NCBI GenBank assembly: GCA_032209605.1
Contig: JASFXZ010000032.1
Coordinates: forward strand, 4,403,722 to 4,467,721
Origin: Mactromeris polynyma
Taxonomy: Eukaryota; Mollusca; Bivalvia; Venerida; Mactridae
Direction of reading: 5' to 3'
Length of the DNA: 64,000 bases
How positions within the stretch are numbered: the stretch's first letter is position 1; each line of letters opens with the position of its first letter. Below are positions 45,501 to 56,200 of this stretch, piece after piece. The notes below the pieces were generated by a model that had not been told where the DNA came from, ran no database searches, and was given only the letters and a program-made list of their open reading frames with translations. Made by a program: the position numbers and the translations under genes.

Positions 45501-48500
45501 TAGTAAAAACACCTGGCATTAACTCAAAATATCATATTTTGATCACAAACATTTCCAGACACCAAATTGCATTCCAAGCATATCAAAGATGGATAAACAG
45601 TGTAATATTACTGTTTTTTAATGTCTGTTTATATTTAATACACACTTGCATAAACCATAACAGCTGTGGAATCATTACAAAGTCAGTGTTGAACATAGCT
45701 GTGAGCAAATATTTTATATCATTTTATTGCATTTTGAAACTTATTATAAAAGCAAATACCCAAGTTTTGCATTGAAATATATTGTATATGTTGCATAAAC
45801 ATGAAATAATACTATGTACAGAAAAACCTCAATAATAAGACCACCCTTGGGACCCTTGAAAATTGGTCTTAATATTGAGGTTGAATAAAGAGCAAACAAA
45901 TTCAAAATAGGTATTTTAACATACTACAAGTTATAATTCAATAGTTACAAAAGCTATGCTCTTTAAATATGCATGAGGGATGATAAAAACGTAATTGGAA
46001 TTTTGTGAAGTTGATAACTCCATGGCTATATGGCATGTTTTACCATGTATACCAGTCTTCACGGTAACCCTGGCTAGTAACTTTGATTTCAGGCTAACAG
46101 AAATTCCTGAGTGTTAGCCCGAACGGGCAATTGCTTAATTTAAGTTAATCTTCTTTTTTGGAAAACCATTCATGTCTTTTACAAATTGTTTACATACATA
46201 AGTGTGCCTTTCTGCTTTTATAAATTACTGTTTTATACATTCGGGTTAGTAAGAATACTCTTGGGCTAGTGGTTTGGCTAGGCAACTTGCCCATATGGGC
46301 TAGTACTCTGAAAAACTTAATGGTTTGTGTACTGAAAAGCATTGTGTAAATTTGTTCATGAACTCCAAGATAAATGTAAACATTTCATGCAAAAACATTA
46401 AATCAACATCATTTTCCCATAAAAATTTATAAGTCAATACTTTTTTATCACCCCTCTCATTCCTTGTCAACAAATATGTGACTTTTTTTAATTATAACAG
46501 TTATTATTACCTTTGACAGACCATATCGATCCATTCTGAGTGCTTGCTGTGGACACAAAGCAAGGTACCGTAAAGATCAAATATGACCAAAGCAATGTTG
46601 TCCTTGACCTTCAACTGTGATGCGCTAGTTTCCGAACTCTCTTCTTCTAAATCATGCGGTTCCACCATGATCCGTTCCGCTGGACTGTAAAACAAGGAAA
46701 TTAACTAAGTACATGTGCACTGAAAGGGTGAAACAAATATTTAATTTTAAAGATTGTATATTAAAAGACAAGATCCAAGTATTTAACAACACAGAACATA
46801 ATTACATGTTTCTAACAATATTTAGTGAAATCTTAATACATCTTAATTGGCAAAGTTGAATTTGAAGAAATTTTAATTGACTATGTTGCTTACCCAGACA
46901 AATATTAGGAATAAAAGATACTTTTCTAACACCCAATAGCACAAGTCACAGGTAGAAAAACAAAGATAAGGTTATGTTTTGTTTCCCCAGGCCTGTAAGT
47001 TAAAAGATTTCTTGATTTTGAAACAAGCTAACAACTCAATCACTGCTTCCAGGTTACCAACCAGTACTTGCATTTAATTTAATGATCGAAAAGTTTACAT
47101 TTCAACCAAGGCAGCATTTGGACTTGTGACCTTTAAATCAGGAGTCAGATGCTCTACCCCTCGACCGCTACAACCCCTTTACCGGGTTAATACCTGTATA
47201 TTCATTATTTAGCAGATATAAAACACTATCCGGACTAGTACTAACGTCTGAATATAGGTCTAGTTTACCGGTGGTCATGGTAAAAATATACATGGGAAAA
47301 TACGAAACATGTAACGAATGTCAGGATCTGTTAACCAGTTAATTGTTTAGAAGATTAATCAGTTAACTGGTTAGCAAATAACCGAATAGTGACATCCCTA
47401 GTCAATACCTGTATTTATAATACTGCTTCCATTCCTCTTCAGGCAATATCAGTGGTAGAATATCCTTCACGCTATGGATAACATGATCAGCTTCAGGAAG
47501 CAAATCGCCACTGTTCCCGACACCACTCAAGACCCCAACATTCCATCCAAGATTAGCCGCCTTTCCCATACCAACGTCTGCTTGAGTGTCGCCGACCATA
47601 ACAGTATCGGACGGATCGACGCCAAGTTTTTTACAAATTTTCAAAGCCGAATAAGGACTCGGTTTTGGAATGTTGCCATCATCATCACCACATACCACCA
47701 TTTCAATATACTGCTCTAAATTTAATTCCTTTAAAGATAGCAGAGTTCCCTCCCTTGAGTCGGAAGTCGATAGAGCTATTTTCACATCATTTGCTTTGAG
47801 AATTTTGAATAAAGTTGTCAAGTCGGTTATAGTTCTCAAAGTTTCGGCACTAGAGCTGTCCCCTTCCTCCCAGATTTCAAGAACAATTTTCTTGGCATCA
47901 TCTCGATTGTATCCCTCCGCCATCAGTAAATCTGTAAGCTCATCTTGTATGATTGGTTTCGTTGATTCCGTAAGTAGTCCTGGATTAAATTTTTCTGATA
48001 TCGAACAATATCCCAACAGATCAAAAAGTTTTTTGTCGAGATCTAAACCTGTTAGTGAATTGATTCTGAAACAATGCAAAGAAGTATCAGTGATGGTGTT
48101 ATAAGTTAATCTATCATACATTTTTTATTTTCAAAAATAGATATGTCAGATGTTAGGAAAGCAATGTTTTTGAAACACTAAAACTGTTGTGACAGCGTGA
48201 CAAAATGGACAGTAGAGGATGATAGCCACATAAATAATCTATCATAGTCTAACATAGGAAAACATAATACATCGTCATCTTTGCAAACTATGACTCAGAA
48301 GTAGATATCTTGAAATATCATCCTATACATTCGTACAGCGGATATCTCAGCTCAAAAAAGAAAACAGATTTACACATGGAAACAACTGGCCAGCTATTTT
48401 CACTGTTTTCTGTCGATTCAAAATTAAGTGAGAATACTGTTAAATTGTATACACTATTTCTATTGGTCAATATTTTGCAAAACCTGTTTTCAATGGCTGA

Positions 48501-50329
48501 TCACCACACATTTGGTTACGTTATACCTGCAGAAGACTTACAGGTACTGTAACTAGATTTTCTAGTAGTTTAACTTCCATCAGCACTAAATGTTGTCGTA
48601 CACGTGTTTCATAGCCGTAAATATGAAGAGAAATGCACTGCTGAATATGTTCGTTCCTTGCTTGAATAAGCAGGTCAAAAATTGATGTTGTAAATAGTAT
48701 GTAAACCTATCAATATTTGCCCTCATGGGCTGACCATGGGGAATCAGACAATTTGTCTTTTTTGGGTCTAATTCCCGATGCAAGCGCAAAGCTTTTTGTC
48801 TAAACCCCCACAGTAGGAGATGCTAATTCCCCACTTCCAGGATCTATCAAAAATCCAGCTAAACTCTATTTCCAGGACCCAGAATCATTTGGTGTGACAA
48901 ATTTCCACCTGTCGGGAATCATCTTCAGTCTAAAGTCCCATTTACTCCCCGGGTCAAAACATTGTGCATAAATATTGGACATTTCACTGAGTCAGCATAA
49001 AAACACACTTACTTTGCACTTATTTTCTTCAGCCATGGGTACCACATAGAATGAAAGCATATCAGAGTTCCATCTTTGTCAAATATAACAAGAGCCGCCT
49101 TCTTGTTGTGGTTAACAGACTGACTAGTACGGACGCTATTCACCGTTTCCTGTTGCTGTAATAGTGTTCTTTGTTCTTTAATTGTACTTTTACTGGTATA
49201 TGACCGTGTCACACCTGAAATAGTCATACATATCTTTATATCAATCATATGTCCATTATAAGAGCTACTGTGTACAACATTTCCTGCAAGCTCCAACAGT
49301 CAGGGGAAAAATTGACACAAGTGGGTGTATATTACAGTCCGACCTCGTTCATTCGAATTCATCAGGTCCAAACATTTATTTCGAATAACACATGGTTTCC
49401 AATAGCTATTTCAATACGATGTGGATAAGAATACATCAAGACCTGATATTTATTTCGGATGAGACCAAGTATTCGGATAGAAGGTTGTCGAATAAATGAG
49501 GTCCGACCGTGGTACATAATTATGCACTTTTTGGACCAAACACTGCTTTAACTTAAAAAATAAACTTAAACAACGTGATTGTCAACATTTTTCCAGGTAA
49601 CAAATGTGATAATTGTCCAATTAAAAACATATTTGAGGGGTTGAAAAGTCTTGGTTTATTAGGGGTCGAAAAGTCTTGATTTTAACAGGGGTTGAAAAGT
49701 CTTAGGCTAATTAGGGGTTGAAAATGACAGTGGGGTTGAAAAGTCTTGGATATTTTACCTTAGGGGTTGAAAAGTCTTGGGGTTGAAAAGTCTGTAAGCC
49801 CTTTTAGCAGTATTTCATAGTCACCTAATCTTCTTTCCTGGATATTAAGGCCAACCTTAAAAAATTGTTTGTTTGCAGTTACGCGACCGACTCATGAAAA
49901 AGCCTGCAACTCTATTTATTTGTTCAGATTCATCGAAAAAATTATTTTGGTCTTAACTTTCGGCCATTACAGTACTAAACTAAGAACAACCCTACCTTCC
50001 TACCCACAGTTAAAATTCAGGGTTGCGTAACCACAAACAAACAAAATTGTAAGGATGGCCTAACATGTATAGTTACCGTAATTGTCCTTTTTACTGCTAC
50101 TATCCTAATAAGTGCATTTATTGGAACAAAGTACGGAACTAACCATCTTCTTGGTTGCAACTAACATTAAGTCACAATTTAAACATTTATCGATCTAAAA
50201 ATTTAATAAAATAGACTCACCATGACAAATTGCAGCACTGCTCTTATTAAGTCGACTGCCATAATCAATATGAAGTCTATGACACTCCAAAGTTCTTCGG
50301 ATGACTCGTGTAAATCCTCTGTATGCCAT
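42520..50329 (-). CDS. HAD-HAD-choline dehydrogenase fusion protein, complete (1196 aa predicted)
   Basis: Exons, coding order: 50329-50221, 49214-49013, 48065-47409, 46684-46511, 44968-42520; phases 1/2/2/2 join in frame. Residues 1-37 are Arg-rich and lack acidic residues early on ([15 protein letters not shown]), like a mitochondrial presequence. HAD domain 1 (about 76-320): FDKDGT (D82, D84), ALSTSD, PKPSPYS (K238), VGDTQAD (D263, D267); phosphoglycolate-phosphatase-like. HAD domain 2 (about 353-585): FDLYGT (D359, Tyr361 replacing the second Asp), AINTGD, PKPSAHN (K516), GDSAPD (D541, D545). Residues about 600-640 are basic and Ser-rich. GMC domain (about 645-1180): VGAGSAG FAD loop (652-658), LLMEAG, the choline dehydrogenase-like [22 protein letters not shown] (catalytic H1113) and SGNLNGPT (N1159). 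CHDH oxidises choline to betaine aldehyde in mitochondria. A shorter protein starting at the Met near 44967 is possible but would begin in mid-HAD. Confidence 0.85.
45020..45300. repeat. Dispersed repeat with AGTAGGGA motifs, fusion-gene intron 4
   Basis: AAAAGTAGGGATTTATTGCC, AAAGTAGGGACAGTAGGGA and GTAGGGAATGTAGGAAAAGG clusters, perhaps an inverted-repeat element with degenerate ends. Confidence 0.5.
45821..45910. mobile_element. Pogo/Tigger-like MITE, family A, 5' part
   Basis: Begins CAGAAAAACCTCAATAATAA and follows the family through GTTGAATAAAGAGCAAA before diverging. Confidence 0.75.
46065..46320. repeat. Dispersed repeat with GGGCTAGT ends, fusion-gene intron 4
   Basis: CTGGCTAGTAACTTTGATTT, GCCCGAACGGGCAATTGCTT and TGGGCTAGTACTCTGAAAAA occur in the same order at 56805-57085. 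Confidence 0.8.
47111..47176 (-). pseudogene. tRNA-like relic
   Basis: On the minus strand GAGGGGTAGAGCATCTGACTCCT has D-arm and anticodon-arm character (CCT at the anticodon position), and CACAAGTCCAAATGC is a weak T-arm. Degraded; identity uncertain. Confidence 0.4.
47255..47400. mobile_element. MITE of the TAGGGATGTCA family, ending next to a splice donor
   Basis: Shares ATGGTAAAAATATACA, AAATACGAAA and GTTAGCAAATAACCGAATA with 56572-56782 and ends GACATCCCTA. The fusion gene's exon 3 donor is at 47408-47407, so only a few bases separate them. Confidence 0.8.
48720..48970. repeat. Dispersed repeat family D, reverse orientation, fusion-gene intron 2
   Basis: CCACAGTAGGAGATGCTAAT, TCGGGAATCATCTTCAGTCT and GGGTCAAAACATTGTGCATA are inverted relatives of blocks at 34866-35055 and 36690-36935. 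Confidence 0.75.
49335..49513. mobile_element. Pogo/Tigger-like MITE, family B, complete
   Basis: CAGTCCGACCTCGTTCATTC to AATGAGGTCCGACCGTG, about 179 bp, in fusion-gene intron 1. Confidence 0.88.
49630..49800. repeat. Degenerate GGGGTTGAAAAGTCTTGG repeat (about 7 copies)
   Basis: Irregularly spaced copies of an 18-bp motif, 18-35 bp apart, in fusion-gene intron 1. Confidence 0.85.
49848..50063. mobile_element. MITE with AGGCCAACCTTAAAAAATTG ends
   Basis: Left AGGCCAACCTTAAAAAATTG and right CAAAATTGTAAGGATGGCCT are inverted, followed inward by TTTGTTTG and CAAACAAA. A single-ended relative begins at 14873. Confidence 0.88.
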
Positions 50330-50934
50330 TGTTGTCTATATAGAGATTTTTAACATTTGGTATTCATCAGGCTACTATTGTCTGAAAATTGAATTAATGA
50401 ATATTACTACAATGCACTTTTTCATGGCTATTTATAATGACAAGTTCTACACAAACATGAATTGTTATTCTTACATCAACGTCACGATGCTATATCTTTT
50501 TCAAGAAGTATACATAAACAATTTGAAGGTGAAATAATGTAAAGGTATATATAACATTATCAGATAAGAATTAGAACACTAGAACCTAGGTTTTAATTTA
50601 AAACCTAAAAGCTTTTTTTCAACCTGTGGTGTCAGGAGATGGTTTGTACAGAAATATAATCTGTTCCTGCGCAATTTTCTTACCATAACAAAAGTAATTT
50701 TTAATAAGTAAACGAGCAATATATAAAAATGTATACGTACGGTATCTAATATTTGAATCATATTATAATTTACATAATATTTTCAGACTGGGCAGTGAAC
50801 TTTTGAAGGATAAAATGTCTGCTTAGACAAGCATGCAAGAAATTCTGCAAACCATGAATGAAAACCACTTAAGTTATTTAAAATATTTTCATATACCAGT
50901 ATTTTTTGGAAAGTAAAACTGACAAAGGTATTTG
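50330..50934. other. Upstream region of the fusion gene
   Basis: AT-rich non-coding DNA between the fusion-gene start and the 59-bp satellite. No promoter motif could be assigned. Confidence 0.4.
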
Positions 50935-52052
50935 ATAATACTGAGAAATTATATTCTGTATATGAAGTTTTAAAACAGGACACTGTCATATACATTGTAC
51001 TGAGAAATAATATTCTGTATATGAAGTTTTAAAACAGAACACAATCATATACACTGTACTGAGAAATAATATTCTGTATATGAAGTTTTAAAACAGAACA
51101 CTGTCATATACATTGTACTGAGAAATAATATTCTGTATATGAAGTTTTAAAACAGAACACAGTCATATACATTGTACTGAGAAATAATATTCTGTATATG
51201 AAGTTTTAAAACAGAACACAGTCATATACATTGTACTGAGAAATAATATTCTGTATATGAAGTTTTAAAACAGAACACAGTCATATACATTGTTCTGAGA
51301 AATAATATTCTGTATATGAAGTTTTAAAACAGGACACTGTCATATACATTGTACTGAGAAATAATATTCTGTCTATGAAGTTTTAAAACAGGACACTGTC
51401 ATATACATTGTACTGAGAAATAATATTCTGTATATGAAGTTTTAAAACAGGACACTGTCATATACATTATACTGAGAAATAATATTCTGTCTATGAAGTT
51501 TTAAAACAGGACACTGTCATATACATTGTACTGAGAAATAATATTCTGTCTATGAAGTTTTAAAACAGGACACTGTCATATACATTGTACTGAGAAATAA
51601 TATTCTGTCTATGAAGTTTTAAAACAGGACACTGTCATAGATACATTGTACTGAGAAATAATATTCTGTATATGAAGTTTTAAAACAGGACACTGTCATA
51701 TACATTGTACTGAGAAATAATATTCTGTATATGAAGTTTTAAAACAGGACACTGTCATATACATTGTACTGAGAAATAATATTCTGTATATGAAGTTTTA
51801 AAACAGGACACTGTCATATACATTGTACTGAGAAATAATATTCTGTATATGAAGTTTTAAAACAGGACACTGTCATATACATTGTACTGAGAAATAATAT
51901 TCTGTATATGAAGTTTTAAAACAGGACACTGTCATATACATTGTACTGAGAAATAATATTCTGTCTATGAAGTTTTAAAACAGGACACTGTCATATACAT
52001 TGTACTGAGAAATAATATTCTGTATATGAAGTTTTAAAACAGGACACTGTCA
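50935..52052. repeat. 59-bp satellite (about 19 copies)
   Basis: CTGAGAAATAATATTCTGTA recurs at an exact 59-bp period (for example 51002, 51061), with TATGAAGTTTTAAAACAG in each unit. Left copies read GAACACAGTC, right copies GGACACTGTC, and a TCTGTCTATG variant comes in clusters. One unit (near 51640) has a 2-bp insertion. It lies between the divergent fusion and BRD7/9 genes. Confidence 0.97.
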
Positions 52053-53260
52053 TGTTCATTCTTAGCATTAAAATATTTGTTTTTCACTATCAGCTCATAA
52101 TAGAACATATAAGTTGTATGTTTGGACTGAGCTAGAATCCCCATGGAAGTGGAAAAATTGGTTGCTCTAATTTAAGTAAGTTTAGTTTATTTTATAGTTA
52201 AATACTGGGAAATACTCCAAACTTCAGCAAAATGTAGTTTGTTATGACCAAAAATACACACAATGGAAATCTATGTCAGTGTTCATTATACTCTGTAATA
52301 TAATTCACAAAACTGACCTGTTACTGTGTCTGTCAAATGTCTTTTGTTGAATAGTTCTGTGGCAAGTGTCAGCATGATTAAATTTACAGTAAAAATGTGC
52401 ATTATATTATCCTCCCAATTTACAGGTTTTCGATAACTTAACATATCAATGACCACATCACTGATGAGTGTCATAGACAGTATATCAGTTATCACATGTA
52501 ATAATACACTGCCAATCTTCAATAAATCCGTTGCTTTAAATCAATTGAGACTAAATGGTCCAATTGTATCAGCGTCTGAGTATCCATGCATTAGTCATTA
52601 GACTTCCAATTTAACAACATAAGTTTTCATCAAGACTGTGATTTATTATTCATTTTAGCTTAATGACAATCAACATACAAAGATGATCTTGTAATAGTAA
52701 ATATATATAAAGCATACAAAAATACGGTAGTCATAATAATCCCAAGCAAGTGTCAAAATTAATTTCATTCATGAGAAAATAGACACATGTAGATGAAACC
52801 GCTGACGTAAACTGGGTGCAAGATTATAATTTTAAGCTATCAAATTGACAACATAGTATACCTGTTGAATTTTCCAAAGCTCAGCTGAGTATTGACAAAA
52901 AATAGTCCAATCTTAGTTGCTATTGAAGAATAAGTGAATTCTTGTTGAAACACTAGTGAACTTCAAGTTCAAGGTCAGGATTTCCGGCTGATGCGGAAAA
53001 TACCCAGCTAAAAATAGATTTTCCTATCGAGTTCGCTAAAATAACCAATATATCTTCAAGGTGAAGGACATTTGGAAAATGACCAAAGAAATCCGAATGT
53101 GTCGGCGTATGGTCGGAATACCTCGTTTTTATTCGTAAATATATTATACGCTGCGCATGCGTGTTAAGTCCAAAACAAGCTTCGTTCTTTGTTTATTAAT
53201 GTTTCTAAAATTAATCATAAAGTAAGACATACAACAATTTGTTGTCGAATTTATTAAACT
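52053..53260. other. Upstream region of the BRD7/9 gene
   Basis: Non-coding AT-rich sequence. No array, gene or RNA was recognised. The last 120 bp before the BRD7/9 ATG are the likely promoter and 5' UTR but show no identifiable TATA box. Confidence 0.4.
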
Positions 53261-56200
53261 ATGGGCAAGAAACATAAACCCAAAAAGCACAAATCGAAGG
53301 GTCATGACGAGGACTTCGAAGGTAATTTTGCACAACATCCAAATGTTACTAGTTTTCGCGATACACAATATTGACAGAATTAATATGTCAACCGTCTTAT
53401 TCAATGTTTATAATGGACAGCGCGATGAAGGAAATTCTGGAGAAGTGCGCCTGGGTCCGAACTCACTACAATCACTTATTGCGGTGCTCAGCCCTGCGTT
53501 CAGTAAATATGTTTGCGGCTAGCGTTTCGGAATGTTTGCCATTTGGTTCACCGTGTGCAGTGAATGTGATACGGTGGGTCAGTGATACAATGCAAAAGAG
53601 TTTGCAACTGTTAGCCATAACTGAGCGTAGGGCTGCTGTCTTAGCTAATATTGTGGTTGTCAACCCACACTTCTCGGACCCCCTCAACACCTGCATTTTT
53701 ACTACCGTTTAGCTATAAATGCATATTCAGGGTCAACTCAGCCCACTTATCAACTTGGCCCACTTATCAACTTGGCCCAATAATTGTGGCATGTTTTAAC
53801 CTTTTAAGTGTTGAATATTTCTATTTTTGATAAATCGCTCATTACTTGTTAAGCTTAAACCAATGAATTTTAAGTTGTAATACATTATTTAAAAAATCCA
53901 GTCCATTGAAGATTTACGGTGCAGTGGAAATTCGCAGTCCAATGGAGATAAAATTTAAAAATAAAATTTATTTTCCAAAAGAGCCTAGCCTTTGTCGGAC
54001 CAAAAACATTACCTTCTTTATTAAATTATTAATTAATAAAAACATAAAATTATTTATTATCTTTCAAGTGTTAGAATGAATCTTACTGGACTAGCTAGAC
54101 ACATTTGGCAAACTATATGCAAAGTGCAATTTCTTGGTGCTGTATATAGAGCATGTTGCAATTTTTATAAATTTGTTTACATTACGACAAGAATAATCTG
54201 AGTATACTTTTGTGTCATACAGAAGAACGAGAGACTGGTGGAGAAGTTGGATCTCTGAAGCTTGTATTGAAGGTTGGAGGAGGGGAGGAGAAGAAGCACA
54301 AACATAAAAAGAAGAAGAAAAAGAAGGATAGAGAACGACACAGACATACTGAGGTAGCTATTCATTTATATGAAATCTTAACTCCCCATGTTTGACTTTC
54401 AAGTTAGAAATAAGAAAAAGAAAAATATTTTTTTTTGATTGTTTTACAATTTTTTGTACATATTGATAAATGTAAGGTGTGTATCACTTTGAATAATAAA
54501 AAATAAAATACTAATAGAGAAAATGAATATAAAAAGAACATCCAGTTGTATTTGAAACATATTCAACAAATTTCTGGAAGTTAAAACTCCATTTTCTTAT
54601 TAAACAAGTTTGTTTTGTACCAATAGTCATTATATTGTATGGTATGACTTTCACTAGGGTTCTCATTTGGTTTTCGTTACAAGTGCGAAATGTTTCTAAA
54701 AAAAGTGTTTCCTATGAAGAATTTACAAAAATTGTTTAAATATTAGAAGTCCTTGCCATGAAAATAGTGAAAATACGAATTCAGAACTCAAAATTTGGAG
54801 CTCCGAAGAATCCTGCACACATAATTCTGAATTTTCATAAAAATTTCTTTGATTAGGATGAGTCGGTAAAAGAAGAAAAGGAAGAAAAGGAAGAAAACAT
54901 CGACGAAGAAGAAGACTTTTCTGTAAGTCAAGAAGAAGATGAAGACACTTTGGAACCTCCAGCAAAACGACCCTTACTTGATTTAGATGAGGAAAGCAAC
55001 TCAAGTCAAGACCTTGAAGCTCGTAAAAGTTCAAGACAAGTATTAGAAGTCAAAGAAGATGAAAAAGGCGTGCTCAGGGAATGCTTATTGTATATTCAAA
55101 AATATTTGCAAAGGTAAATGACCTAACTAGTATTAAAATCTATGCAAACACAAAAATCAAAGAATTTGTAATACTTGTAACTGAAACATGGCAGAAAATG
55201 AATATCACTTTCTACTAATTTTGTCCAAAATTCATAAATCTTAGAATCCAATACTTAAAACATTATTCATGTGGCAGAATTCTCATCATCCGATAATCGA
55301 CACTGCGCAAACATAGAAACGATATAGAAATATGAAGGATTTTATCTTTAAATTAGTATAATTTTTATCAGTTAAAGATATCAAATAAATGCAAACGGTT
55401 TTGTAATGTTTCAATATTCCCCATTCATTCAAATACTTAACCTTTTATTTGAAATAAAACGATAATGATCAAGAAAACATATCATAAATTGGTAAATCAC
55501 TGAAGCTTCCGAGTGTTTCCGACCACCGTGGTCGCTGATTAGCGACACTCGCATCAATACATGTCAGCTAATCTGATGATGAAGATTCTTCAGTGTATTT
55601 CATCTACATTGTACTTTTATTGTGCTATATTTTTGTTTCGTTTGCTTTAAACATTGTCAGGGTTCTCCCTAAGATTGGAAAACAGGAGTCCAAAAACATG
55701 CTTTTAGAAAAAGTTGGGAGTCCTTCAATGCAATTTAAAGGAATGTTGCCAAAACAGGAGACCCAGGGAAACATAGGAGTCCAAAAAGCCATTAATTAGG
55801 AGTCTACTGAGAACCCTGATTGTAATATGTTTTTATGCAATAAATGACAAGGTTCGCACAGTTTTTAAAAGTCCTTGAATTTGATGCCTACTCCTTGAAA
55901 ACTACTTGAATTTGTAACAGCCAAAAACTCCTTGAAAAGTACTTGAATTTTGAGAGAGAAAAACGTTGGAAATTGGCCTTGAATTCTTCTGTTGCAAAGA
56001 GGAAAAGGACAAAAAGCAACTCACATACCAACTATGATGAAAAAATGTAGAAAAATTACAGACCTATTATCGACAAGACCTATCGTCCAAGTAGTAGATA
56101 GTAGGATAAAAAAGTATGGTCAACAAGTTTTATGCCCTCAGTGATCATCTTGGGGCGGATAAACTTGAAAATACACATGATCCCTTCTTCTCTATTTTGA

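Noticed and set aside
53371..53712. 113-codon plus-strand frame in BRD7/9 intron 1
   Set aside because: Lies over a short inverted-repeat element with relatives elsewhere that do not preserve the frame.
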